Positions 22,305 through 32,519 of a stretch of DNA of 64,000 bases are shown here, in pieces. This DNA comes from Cyathus striatus (taxonomy: Eukaryota > Basidiomycota > Agaricomycetes > Agaricales > Nidulariaceae): NCBI GenBank assembly GCA_025738555.1, contig JAOVFP010000007.1, positions 1,178,001 to 1,242,000 of the forward strand, given 5' to 3'. Made by a program: the position numbers and the translations under genes. The notes under the pieces were generated by a model. It worked only from the letters and a program-made list of their open reading frames with translations. It did no database searches and had not been told where the DNA came from. The first letter of the stretch is position 1; every line of letters begins with the position of its first letter.

Positions 22305-25300
22305 CTACTCATTCTCCTGTGGGGGGTTCCATTGTGGTATAATTCCGAGTGTGTGCCGCAGTCGGCCTGTGGCATTGACAAAGACGGCTAGTGCTGAGAG
22401 GTTCTTCGGAGTGGAGAGGATTTTGCGTAGGGAAATTTGGTGGCCGCGCCGAGCACATTGTGCTAGTAGAGGTTTGCGTTGGTCGGTGTAGGCAGGGCAT
22501 CGTAACAGGTAGTGTTCCACTGATTCTGGGGCATTTCTAGAGCATTTCTCGCATTGTGGGGAGTCAGCTTTGTCTATGCAGTGGAGGTGCATATTGAGAG
22601 CAATATGCCCCGTGATCAACTGCATGATAAGACTAGTTAGTTTGCAGGGTAATTGGAGGAGCAGTGTGGAATTAAAGGGTGACGGCTTAGCTGGGATGTT
22701 ACGACTGATTCGTGCATGTGAAGGTGACCTCTTCCAATGGGTGGCAGCTGCAAATTTGAGGTGTTTCTGGAATTTTGCCTGAATAGCAGCCTTGGAATAG
22801 GGAAGGACGCGACGGAGTGGTTTAGGTAGGTCAAGATGAGGGCTGGAGCCTTCGGTAATGGCTCGTTTTGCCTCGCTGTCAGCTGCCTCGTTGCCAATCA
22901 CGTCGCAGTGCCCTGGAACCCATCGCAGTGTAACTGTTACATCATTGTCGATAGCGCTTGCAAGGGCCTCCAGGAAAGTGTCGATAATATAGTGACCAGG
23001 GCAAGAGTGATGACTGCCAGAAGCAGATATGGCCGCCTGGTTATCCACCACAAAGGTAACTGATGCAAAGTCTCGTTCCTTCCGCAGGAGGTGGGTTCCT
23101 AGAAGAAGGCCTGTACATTCGGCTCCATATACCACATATTGAGACTCGGGGCCAAGGAGGTAGCGGAGGTGAGCGACTTCACGTTCTCCTTGATACATTA
23201 CCGCTGACAAGCCAATAAGACCCTTGAACCCGGATCCATCTGTGTATATTATAATGTCAGAGCTGTCGTCTCCATCCATTAGGAGAGCTGCCTCTTTGCT
23301 GGGTGCTACTGCTGTAGAGAAGGGTGGGGTCCATGTCGTATGGTGACGTGTGGGCAGTACCATCTCAATTGTGTGGGGGTTGAGCGGATAAGTGTGAAAG
23401 AGAAGGTGGATGGGGGAGTTGTGTGATCGCAGTTTGCGTCGGTTGCATGCGTGAGTTACGATTTTGTACATGGGGTTAGTAGATGGAAGGGTACAGTAAT
23501 GAAGGAGGGCTCGGTGCTGGTGTTTAGCTAGCAGGATATGAAAGGGTAACAAACCAGCCAGTACGTCCAGGGCATCTGTCGGTGTAGACTGCAGGCCTCC
23601 CGTGATTAGTAATGCAGCTTGGCGTTGTAAGGATGCCATCTTCGCTAGGCCTGAGCGAGGGGATTCTTTCTGGAGGTCAGGGGGGGTAAGGAATAGGTCA
23701 GTGGCATACATGATGCGAGGGATAGCCTGAGCGATGTACAGACGCCGTAGGCAGGCCCCTGAGGCTCCCTTTGAGGGCCGAGCCAGGCGAGCAACCTGCT
23801 GAATCCAGCGTTGCCCCTTTGTCAGTACTGCTGCACGCTGTGGTCCCCATCGCAGTTCATTATCCAAGAGCACTCCCAGGAAACAGATGGTGGGAGTAGA
23901 GGGTATAACACGCCCCTCCAGTTCCAATGCTGGGCGAGGGATGGGGATTGTGTGCTGACGCTGGCGCTGTGTGCGGCCAAAGTAGCGAAGAAGTGATGTG
24001 TCGCGTACACATCGTCTCGTAAAATCACAGAGCTGGAACTTCTCGATTCCAAACTCACAGTTATGCGCCGCTGCCCAATCCAGAACTCCTCCTGGGCATG
24101 TCATTATCTGGTGGATAGCAGAATGTGTATTCTGGAGTGAACGTCCAGTGAGTAGCATGGCAGCATCATTGACAAAGAGTAAAGAAAGTTTGGCATCATG
24201 TGTGACTTTTAGTAATCCAGCATTGTAGAAGAGGTAAAGAATAGAAGAAGCAGGGTTCCCCTGATCCAGTCCAGAGAAAAGGCGGACAATCTCAGACACA
24301 TAGTCATCATATGTCATTGTTGTACTATGCTGCTGATGAGCTCGGAAGAGCCACTCCACTAGGGTGGGTGGAATTCCAAGTAAGCGAAGTTCGTGATACA
24401 AGCAGTCAAGTGAGACACTTGGGAATGCTCCTTTAACATCAAGGCTGAGTAGAGAAGCTACTTCCCCCCGGCGCCAGGCTGCTTTCACTGAGTGAGTTAG
24501 CAGCTGTAGGGAGTCAGTGGTAGTGCGTCCCGGGCGACCCCCAAAATGATGAGGGGGGAGAAGGTTATGGCGTTCACTCATTGTAGTGAGTTCCTCAGCC
24601 ACACAGCTATTTAGAAGACGCGCAAGGCCATCTGAAAGGACGATGGGACGCCAGGAGGAGGGGGACGAGTAGTCCGTTTTTCCTGGTTTTCGAAGCACAA
24701 GAGTCTCTGTGCATGCCCACTCTGCTGGGTAAAACTGGAGTGTAACGGTAGCACGAAAAAGCGGTCCAAGGAAAGGAAGAAGAAGAGATCGACATTCTTT
24801 GATCACGATATTAGGAATGGAGTCAGGACGTGTGGCCTTAGCTGGATTGATACGGTCAATTGCCTGTTCAATCTGCTCATTAGAAAAATTATTAAAGTGC
24901 CAAGCAGCTGCGGGATATTCAGCATTGGGCGGGGGGGCTGCTACTGCAGAGTCAGGGGGGAAGAATGTCTTGTAGAACATTTCACTCTTCTCCTCGTTAG
25001 TGCATGCCATTGCACTAACTTGTCTGGTAATTGGGTCATGTTGTAACAGGTTAGGGATACGAGCCCTGCCACTGTCCGTGCCTGCTGTGGTCACCATACG
25101 CCCGGCTTCCCATATCGTAGAGTCCGTCAGACTCTCTAGATAGGTAAGCCATGTTTTATCCTTTGCCTCATCTATGCTACTAGCATACAACCATGTAGCC
25201 ACCCTTGCCTCTTCATGACACAGGTGGTTAGGATGGTGACGCATACGGTGCACTTTGTGCTCAAGCCGTACCTTTGCCTTTTTGAGAGCAGCTAGCTCCA

Positions 25301-26294
25301 AAGACCACCACCGTTTGGTGTGTGGAGAGAGCCGGGCCAGGGGGACAATGTCTGCAATAGCCTGTGTGATAGTGTCAGTAAATGTGTCAAGGCCTGTTCT
25401 GAATTGTTCGATGGAGGTGAACTCATCAGGAGGCGGGAGGTTATCCAAGCGGGTACGTAGATGTGTATGAAATTCTTCCCAGTTGACCTGTTTGAAGTTG
25501 CGGCGTGGGCGGGGGGTGGATGTTTGAGTAGTAGCAAGGAGTTTGGTGATGATAGGAAAGTGGTCGACACGAGGTGGGCGGAACTCCAGGATTGTAGTGC
25601 AGAGAATAACTTGATCCATCAAAGTCTCGCTTAGGAAAACTTGGTCCACTCGCGTGAGGTTTTTGGTATTAAAGGATTCTAGTGTCGGGATGTCCTTTGG
25701 TAATGCCATCTGTAGCTTGTATTTTGCCAGTAGGCGAAGGAGAGGCTGTGTTAGTAGGAGGGCATGGTTAGTAAAGAGGTGGTGATTATGCTCCTCATCC
25801 CAAAGAGGATGGTGGCGGTTGAAATCTCCCAACCAGACAAAATGGCGAGATTCCCCCGGGTCTAGTGGCTGGGAGTTGATCTTCTGCATAGCAGAGACTA
25901 ATGGACGCAGAGCATCGTTGTGCGTGCAAGCCAGATAAATATTGAAAATAAACAGGGTACATCCGCCATTCAAGTGAAGGCGGACTGCTGTGATGTCAGA
26001 AGATTTAATGGGTACCTCAGCCCATGCATTAGAAGAGATAGCTGTATTAATAAGTAGGAGAGAACGGACGACGCGCCCCTCTGGCGCCCTTATAGAAGGG
26101 TAAACAGGGCGCCAGTAACTGTTGGCACGTGATTTTCCATTGAACCCAATGTAGGGCTCTTGAATGGCACAGATATCATAGTCAAATTGTCTCAAGGACA
26201 CCAATAGATCTTGGTGTCCCAGCAAAGAGCCATTCATGTTCTGTTGCCAGAAGCGAAGCTCTTTCTGCGCGCCTGGATTGTCGGCGTCGCTCAT
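22305..26294 (-). CDS. LINE ORF2: APE endonuclease, reverse transcriptase, RNase H
   Basis: The frame is open for 1329 residues. The N-terminal apurinic-type endonuclease shows QQNMNGS, QEPYIG, WLGDFNRHHPLWD and RVDHFPI. The reverse transcriptase has YSSPSSWRPIVLSD, a GGRPGRTTTD block, LSLDVKGAFPSV and GLDQGNPASS. RNase H has YTDGSG, AECTGLLL, VDNQAAI and WVPGHCDVIGNEAAD, keeping all expected acidic residues. The C-terminus has a CEKC...H...C knuckle. The catalytic box reads LLFVNDAAML, where FVDD is expected, so the first catalytic Asp is Asn. GAT to AAT in a CG context (TCGAT to TCAAT) explains it. This copy is therefore predicted to be unable to reverse transcribe. Confidence 0.93.
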   Translation of the reverse strand: MSDADNPGAQKELRFWQQNMNGSLLGHQDLLVSLRQFDYDICAIQEPYIGFNGKSRANSYWRPVYPSIRAPEGRVVRSLLLINTAISSNAWAEVPIKSSDITAVRLHLNGGCTLFIFNIYLACTHNDALRPLVSAMQKINSQPLDPGESRHFVWLGDFNRHHPLWDEEHNHHLFTNHALLLTQPLLRLLAKYKLQMALPKDIPTLESFNTKNLTRVDQVFLSETLMDQVILCTTILEFRPPRVDHFPIITKLLATTQTSTPRPRRNFKQVNWEEFHTHLRTRLDNLPPPDEFTSIEQFRTGLDTFTDTITQAIADIVPLARLSPHTKRWWSLELAALKKAKVRLEHKVHRMRHHPNHLCHEEARVATWLYASSIDEAKDKTWLTYLESLTDSTIWEAGRMVTTAGTDSGRARIPNLLQHDPITRQVSAMACTNEEKSEMFYKTFFPPDSAVAAPPPNAEYPAAAWHFNNFSNEQIEQAIDRINPAKATRPDSIPNIVIKECRSLLLPFLGPLFRATVTLQFYPAEWACTETLVLRKPGKTDYSSPSSWRPIVLSDGLARLLNSCVAEELTTMSERHNLLPPHHFGGRPGRTTTDSLQLLTHSVKAAWRRGEVASLLSLDVKGAFPSVSLDCLYHELRLLGIPPTLVEWLFRAHQQHSTTMTYDDYVSEIVRLFSGLDQGNPASSILYLFYNAGLLKVTHDAKLSLLFVNDAAMLLTGRSLQNTHSAIHQIMTCPGGVLDWAAAHNCEFGIEKFQLCDFTRRCVRDTSLLRYFGRTQRQRQHTIPIPRPALELEGRVIPSTPTICFLGVLLDNELRWGPQRAAVLTKGQRWIQQVARLARPSKGASGACLRRLYIAQAIPRIMYATDLFLTPPDLQKESPRSGLAKMASLQRQAALLITGGLQSTPTDALDVLAGLLPFHILLAKHQHRALLHYCTLPSTNPMYKIVTHACNRRKLRSHNSPIHLLFHTYPLNPHTIEMVLPTRHHTTWTPPFSTAVAPSKEAALLMDGDDSSDIIIYTDGSGFKGLIGLSAVMYQGEREVAHLRYLLGPESQYVVYGAECTGLLLGTHLLRKERDFASVTFVVDNQAAISASGSHHSCPGHYIIDTFLEALASAIDNDVTVTLRWVPGHCDVIGNEAADSEAKRAITEGSSPHLDLPKPLRRVLPYSKAAIQAKFQKHLKFAAATHWKRSPSHARISRNIPAKPSPFNSTLLLQLPCKLTSLIMQLITGHIALNMHLHCIDKADSPQCEKCSRNAPESVEHYLLRCPAYTDQRKPLLAQCARRGHQISLRKILSTPKNLSALAVFVNATGRLRHTLGIIPQWNPPQENE

Positions 26295-28218
26295 AAAGGC
26301 AACACTGTGTTAGCCGGCGGCACTTCTCCTTCCTCCATGTCCTCTGCCCAATCCCGATGGGGAGGGGCAGCACTCGCCCTAGAGCTAGGACGAGATCTCG
26401 AGACATAGGTGTCGAGAGGACCTTGACGCCCGCTTTAAGGGGGTCTTGGGAAGATGGACCTGCAATCCGTTCCTCAAATGAATCTGCTGTAGTACGAGCA
26501 GGCTTTTTAACAGGCCCCTTTGCAGTGGGGTGCCTGGCTACAGTAGTCTGGGAGTTAGTAGATCCTCTCTCAGGCATGGAGAGGGGGGGGCCCATGGCAT
26601 GCGGTTCAACCGGCTGTGCTTCATGCGATGGCATAGGGGGAGGGGAGATGCGAGAGGAGTGGACTGGATGTGCTGCTGCTGCCCATGACGAGGCAGAGAT
26701 GCCCCATGGTGCTTTTATGTCAGCTAATTTCCATGTTGCAGGGTCATCCGATGGAAAACCCACATATTTGGTTGAATCAGCATGGTTATAATAAACCCAG
26801 AGTCGACATGCAAAGATGGTGCATGATCTCGCTGCTGCACCATGGCCCATTAGGCCACAGTTGGAACAGTGGTGGCCAGAGAAGTCTCCCTTGGCAGCCG
26901 TGCAGCTAGTGGTGGGGTGAGACTTAGCACATCAGGCACATGTAGGCACTGTGGCCTTGCTTTCCCGTGCGAAGTGTCCAAAACGTTGGCAATGGAGACA
27001 CCGAGTGGGTTCAGGTATGAATTTTCGCACTCGAATGTGTGCCCCTTCAATGACCAAGCCATTGAATATGGCTTTGTTCGCACTTTTCTGGTCAGAGAAT
27101 GCTAGCAGGAAGTGGGCAAAACACTGGCCCTCTTTCCAGTATCCAGGGTCCTTGAGAGGCTTGGCCTCCGCAATAGAGCCTGGCCTGAGGCCGTTGCTAG
27201 TTTCCAAAGCACTAAAATCATATGAAGGCGAAGGGTGAAATGAAGTAGGAATAAACTCTGCAACAACAGAGAAAAGAGAAAGATCTGCCGTGGATGTGCC
27301 ATCGAAATGAGAAATAAAAGAAATCATGATGTCTTTGCCTCGTAGCCACCCAGCAGCATTGGCTGAGTTGGCTTCTAGAATGACTGTTCCCCCAGTCCTA
27401 TGTGCTGCCATAATCCTCGCCCCTTCAGGGCAGCTATGTGTGGCATCTAGCACTCCATCAAGGGCAAGGTTTGCCTTTTCGACAAGTTCGCGGGGGGATA
27501 AATTGCCGACACTATTGGGCTCAGAGCTGCCTGGGTTTGCCAATTTAATTGGAACCTGTCGGTCACGTAGTGTAGCCGCTCGGATAGCGCTAGAATGAGG
27601 GGCAGCAGCAGAAGCTAGAGCCGCAGCATAGGAAGTGCGGCCCATGAGGGGGGTCCTTCCTGAGATATCTGAGATATCTGGGTCCTCCGCAGTACCCTCC
27701 TTGAGACGGTGTAAAAGTGCAGAGGCCTGGGTGTGGGTCGCCTCAAGCCGCTGCGTGGCAGCTTCAACCCGTTCTAATTGGTGGTCAACTAGAGCCTGAG
27801 TTCTCAAGGCAATTGCATTGATCGTCTTGTCGTCGAGCAAAGCTGCGATGGCGCGGAGAATGGACCCACACTTACTTTGGTAGGCAGCGGGTAGTGATCC
27901 TGCAACCTGGTGAAGAATGGTGCAGGCAGTTGAAGCTTCGAATGCACAAGACGCTGGCACATATCCCTCCTGGTCCAGGATTTCACGTGCCTCTGAGACG
28001 TCCATGGGGGGTGGAGGAGTGCTGTGAATGCGCGTCGTTGTTTTCTTAGACCGGGTTTTTGAGTTTCCAAGTCCTTCGTCGGCAGGGTTCGTCTTTGTTG
28101 TTGTCGTCAATGTAGGAGAGGGTCTGGTGGATGGCGTTCTGTGCGTAGGTGGGGCGGACAGGGATGTCGAGCGAGGCATGGCAGCTCCCGGGTCTTTCCG
28201 GGGTGGAGGCCACGACAT
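26182..28218 (-). pseudogene. LINE ORF1 (Gag-like, zinc knuckles), closed by TGA
   Basis: The frame runs from ATG 28218 (after MSWPPPRKDP) to a TGA at 26932-26934 and then stays open, in the same frame, to 26182. The first part has a Pro/Thr-rich start, a helical region (VDHQLERVEAATQRLEATH), and an RNA-binding-like domain, then CLHCQRFGHFARES. The continued frame gives CAKSHPTTSC and HHCSNCGLMGHGAAARSC. These are the three expected CCHC knuckles. Arg is the likely residue at the TGA. The first knuckle also has Ser where the last Cys is expected (HFARES). The protein would normally coat LINE RNA and act as a chaperone during retrotransposition; this copy appears non-functional. Confidence 0.85.
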
Positions 28219-28434
28219 GTGGGTATCAATGTGTGGCTGGGAATACAGCGACGAGGGGTGGGGGGTGTAGAGGAGAGTACGAGTGAAAATGGAGCGAGGG
28301 CGTCGTTGTTGACATCCCGCTCAGTGAGGAATTTACCGTGGGAAAGTTAGAGATGGTGGTGGTTCCTTCTACCGAAAGAGTTTTATAATAATCCCCCCCT
28401 TCACTATGGAGATTCACCAATACATCAGCATACT

Positions 28435-28940
28435 TTGCCTACAGCTATCATGTTAGCAGGAACTAACATGTGGGAAAATAAACTACTTCAACTTAAATCT
28501 GGTACATCTGTCAAATCACTTCCCACACTTGAAGCAGAGATAGATGTATACCTGCTTGATGGACAGACTGGAACAAGTTGTGTTAGTTTCTGGCATGTAA
28601 GATATTATGATAATATGTGTATAAAGTTTATTGATATGACTGATATTTACTTTGTTAGGAGAATCAATTGTGCTATCCAACTTTTTTTGCAGCTGCAATG
28701 GATATATTACCTATCCAAGCACCTGTGGTGTCATGTGAGTGTGTGTTCTCCTCTAGAAAAGAAACTATAACAGCATGTCATAACTGGATTTTACCTGAGC
28801 TCATGGAAGCACTTCAGATGATGAAATTTACTCTTCACAGCAGTCAATCAATTAATTTTACTGCTGGATTAAGCAGGGATGAGGAAATATTCAATCTTGA
28901 GAACTCAGTAGATGATGATAATACTACAGTACTCAGTTAA
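28435..28940 (+). pseudogene. hAT transposase C-terminal dimerisation domain
   Basis: Two exons (28435-28596 and 28659-28940, 62-bp intron GTAAGA to GTTAG) join in phase. They read EIDVYLLDG, then YPTFFAAAMDILPIQAP, CECVFSSRKETITA and LPELMEALQMMKFTLHSS, the hATC dimerisation domain that ends hAT transposases. The domain itself is open and ends with TAA. Upstream exons are on the far side of the LINE, so it cannot be expressed as part of a full enzyme. CECVFSS replaces the usual CERVFSS. Confidence 0.8.
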
Positions 28941-29171
28941 AAACTAGTATATTCAATGTTGACCAGCTACTTTTGTCTTTACACAATTGTATGTGACCTC
29001 ACTATGTCATTTTTGGTTTATTGCTTGGGAGCTGATGGCTTAACCAAAGTTGAGCAGTAACCAATGTGAATGAGCCAAGCAAAAATAGTTCTGCTTAGAG
29101 CTGAACCACACATTGTCCCTGAGCCACTAGAGCTGAGCCAAGCAAAGTGAAACTGAGTGGCAGCAACACTA

Positions 29172-30665
29172 TGTAGGACTGTCAGCATTATCAAATATCA
29201 TCAACCATCTACATCTTTGAACAGATATCCAATTGAGAACAACAGCTGGAAAAAATTCTACCTGTTGAGAATGAGAATGATGGTGCTACTGTGTGATTAC
29301 AAGTAAACTACAAGACTGGAAGTACTACTTAATGTAATAATACTTTATCCCAAGCAATTGTACTTGTACTTTAACAATAGTCTTGTAAATTTGAGGTGTT
29401 AATAGTTCAAATATAAATGGTATTTAAATAGTAGACTAATGCAATGTGAATATTGTTACTTTAATGCTGTAGGTGCTACATGTGCTTATCAATCTCAAAA
29501 ATACATCAAAAACTAATTATCTTTGTCTGTTTGTGTTACTCTGTCTGTGGGGAACAGAGTATCACTTGTCTAGCAGTCCTTGTCTTCTTCTCCTACACTG
29601 AGACTTATATATATTATAACTATTTGACACAATCAAACTGTAATGTATGTATCTTATCTATTTTAGATAAACTACATATGTGTTTATTTGACAATACTAA
29701 AGCCCAACCTGTGCCTGTCTTATCCAGCAACCTAAGACAGGCTGTGACTCTGGTTCCTGTGCTTATGATATATGTTATCTCTGTGCACCTTGGTCTCACC
29801 CACATGCTCCTCACTGATACCGATGACATTAATATTCTTTGCCTTGTAAGTGGACTATAAACAGCTATGGCATCAGTTATTCATTTCCTGACAAGAGAAT
29901 CATGTGTGCTATATTCATTGGAACTATTTAAATAATCTTCTAACCTCAGGTTTGCATCTCCATCTGTGTTAAAACTGTCCTCTACTGATCTTTTATATTG
30001 GTTTTATATTTTATATTGATTCCCTTGTTAAAGGTGTGTTTTGTTACACAATAGCTGACAGTGTGGGACTTAGCTTCAGCTCACAGTACCCAAGATCAGC
30101 AAGTTAAGCTTTATATGAATGTGATGGTGAGGACTTTATTTAACCATTCCTTAATGAATTAAAACCCACTATATTAAGAAGCAAGATAAGTCTTGAAAAT
30201 ATCACTAAGACTTTGTACCACAGTGTCTTCTGAAGAAGTATCAATCCAAAATGTGTACTGATACCTTCATAAGAGTTAAAATTGTTAGTATCATAAATTT
30301 AAGTTCACTTACAAGTCTTCCATGTTATCTATGTATTTTAGACAGATTTGTGTTTTCCCAATTCCTCCCATTCCATACAGAAGAATATATTTTCTAGATA
30401 AATCATTGGAAATCTCAAGCTTAAAATGTTTATTCAAGGCTTCAAGATATTGTTCTTGTCCTGTGAACATTTGGCTTGTGCATGGAGGTGTTTGTTGCAT
30501 TGAAGATAGTCATCCATTATTGCCTATGTTAACCTGAAACAGTATATATATTGAACACATTAGACAAATAGACTCTTGGAGATGATTTACCTGATCTATC
30601 AAGATAGGTTGATTTTGCACAAAGTTGCTCACATTTGTAAATATTCCAGATGTCATGTTGTAAAT
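29172..30665 (-). pseudogene. NLR-2: N-terminus and P-loop of an old NLR copy
   Basis: On the minus strand from about 30665 the copy starts MTSGIFTNVSNF, has an intron (GTAAAT to TTTCAG near 30590-30537), then QQTPPCTSQMFTGQEQYLEAL and the Walker A GMGGIGKTQIC, matching NLR-1 exons 1 and 2. The second intron donor is GTAAGTG. Downstream, 30270-30180 and 29262-29172 match NLR-1 38515-38340, but about 900 bp of unrelated DNA sits between them. The hAT then separates the rest. The copy is CpG-depleted with multiple lesions. Confidence 0.8.
29263..30179. other. Insert of about 900 bp within NLR-2
   Basis: Compared with NLR-1, this DNA is extra. It is AT-rich with no CpG, no clear terminal repeats and no gene. 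A plus-strand frame at 29480-29860 has no motif. Confidence 0.5.
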
Positions 30666-32210
30666 GTGGAGAAGGAACTGCATTCATGAACATCCTGTCT
30701 TTATGTGCACCAGTTTGCAACACAGTTTTCAATGAAATCAAATTTTATCTCTCCAATCTGCTTTGAGCACACACAACTGTCAGAGATTTACCTGGTAAAG
30801 AACAATTCATTCTCACTGTGATAATCTGTTTTTGCAATTGCATTCAAACTGTCACTGTCACAGAGCTAATTATATGGACAACTGTATTTACAGTGTGCTG
30901 TTTGGTATGGCACCCACATGATATTTATAGTTGTTCATCTTCACATGGAAGATGCAAGTGAAGTTCTATGAACATGAGGATCACAAGGGGCACCACTTAT
31001 CAATATAAGTATCCCAATGTTCTTTGCAAAGTTGCATTTAGTTCACACATTTAGAATCAATGAGACAATAATGCTGTTCAAGCTTCTGAGCATTCATACT
31101 TATTTATGATCATGAGTCATGAGGTTAGATGATTCATAAATCAATGACAAAAGAACATTTTACGGTCCATACATTGCTATTTTGTTCACTGCAATCATAC
31201 AAATACATGTGTATGTTACAGTGTCATGCAAACAGCATGGAGTGTCCTTGTGCATTACAGCAATCACATAATGGTTATCAAATCTTCATCCCATGAGGTG
31301 AACTGTGAATGCACTGGCTCACAAGTAGTCAACTAATATCTAGTCCAGTAAACTGACACTTCTGATAACTAAGTTAATGGAGGTATCAATAAGTGTAGTC
31401 ATATTACAGTGTCCTCTTCTCCCTCAAGGTGGTACTTGCAATACATTCATCTTCTCACAGTGATACTAATGGAACTGCAATCAATAATAGTAGGAAACAG
31501 TGCCATATTCAATTGAGCTTTTTGATGACAAAATATGACAGTTGAATGAAGAAGGTAGGGGTTGCCAAGTTGTAATGTGTAGAGCAGACCCATGTAAATG
31601 ACTTTATGAATGAGGAAAGCCTCCTGGTACACATATGTTAATCTATCTCTGATGTATTATGTCTTGATCCATAAGGTCATCAAATGTGCAGTATAACTTG
31701 TAATGTACCAGGTTCTCCATAAATCTCCTAAATCTCCCTGCCATCCAGATGTCCTGCTTGGCTAACTACTGCCAGTGGCAATTGTTGCTCACACTTCATT
31801 CAGCCTTGTTGGTGACATTTATGTTCAAACATTCTTCTAGCTGAATTGCTGCTGAGCCTCCACTGTGTGATTCCCTCAGATAATGACTTTAGGTAGTAAT
31901 TCCCTGCTATGCTAGCACACACTGCATTGCCACTCTCTGGCCACAAAAGTTTCAATAATGTGTTCAATTCCATATATGTATAACACAATACAGGTTATTT
32001 CACAACATTATAATCAAACCTAGATGGGGTACTCAGTGAACAAGTGACATCTGGAGAACTACATAGGTAGTTTCAATGTAAATTGAAGTGCTTACTGGTT
32101 CCTTTCATCTGAGAAACATAACTAATCCGTCCCAAGAATACTAAATTTCCCTCTTTCAGGCACCATAAGGCCTACCCATGCACATGAACTAGTGACAAGA
32201 AAGAGGGAAC
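30666..32210 (-). repeat. Decayed copy of the NLR-1 upstream region
   Basis: This region aligns with 38945-39935 upstream of NLR-1, including the small conserved gene: the minus frame at about 31988-31860 reads WPESGNAVCASIAGNYYLKS against WPESTGNVIQASLAGSYYPKS. At 32005-32110 the shared text GTACTCAGTGAAC, GGTAGTTTCAA and GCACTTACYGG differs mainly at CpGs. It also has extra insertions. The stretch near 32165-32205 matches 44905-44940 in the same manner. Confidence 0.75.
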
Positions 32211-32515
32211 AAAAGTGATGAGAGAGTTTAAGTATGTGTCATTGCTGGAAGGCACTGGTGATCTCATACCAGCACACATTTGGCAATTCCTGTCCATGGG
32301 TTTGACCACACAGCTTCACTCAGTCTGCTCATGATCACTATGACCATACATACACTTATGCATATTTCAGTGTCATGCTTAAGAGTATGGGGTGTCCTTG
32401 CGCAGTGAGGCACACATGTTATATTTACTGAATATTCAATTCATGAGGCAAATGTACTTGTTCACATTTTGGTTACTATCTAGTTAGGTAAACTGACACT
32501 TCTGACAACAAATTT
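31190..32515. repeat. Direct repeat pair within the NLR-2 upstream region
   Basis: Segments at about 31190-31375 and 32345-32520 share CAGTGTCATGC, GGGGTGTCCTTGYGCA-like and GTAAACTGACACTTCTGA in the same order. They mark a partial duplication of about 1.15-kb spacing inside the CpG-depleted block. Confidence 0.6.
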
Positions 32516-32519
32516 GATG

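Larger units (their letters stand above)
21932..28387 (-). mobile_element. Tad-like non-LTR retrotransposon (LINE), nearly full length
   Basis: The element is in minus orientation. Its 3' poly(A) shows as about 39 T residues at 21932-21970, and its 5' end is near 28387. ATAATCCCCC occurs at both borders (21922-21931 and 28388-28397) as the target duplication. It carries ORF1 (28218-26182) overlapping ORF2 (26294-22305) by about 110 bp, a short 3' UTR and a 170-bp 5' UTR. The target was a hAT transposase exon. It is rich in CpG, unlike its surroundings, so the insertion is young relative to the block. ORF order and RNase H resemble the Tad1 clade. Confidence 0.92.
18389..29171. mobile_element. 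hAT transposon, itself carrying a LINE insertion
   Basis: The element begins TAGTGTTGCC at 18389 and ends GCAACACTA at 29171. The flanks carry an 8-bp target duplication (TGTAGAAC at 18381-18388, TGTAGGAC at 29172-29179, one mismatch), diagnostic of hAT. Multiple GAGCCAAG / GGCTTA-type subterminal motifs lie inside both ends. Decayed transposase exons are visible at about 20560-21930 and 28435-28940 on the plus strand. Without the LINE the element is about 4.3 kb. It landed in the NB-ARC coding part of an old NLR copy. It is CpG-depleted, so older than the LINE inside it. Confidence 0.85.

Noticed and set aside
22240..28270. Numerous plus-strand frames in the LINE
   Set aside because: They are antisense shadows of ORF1 and ORF2.
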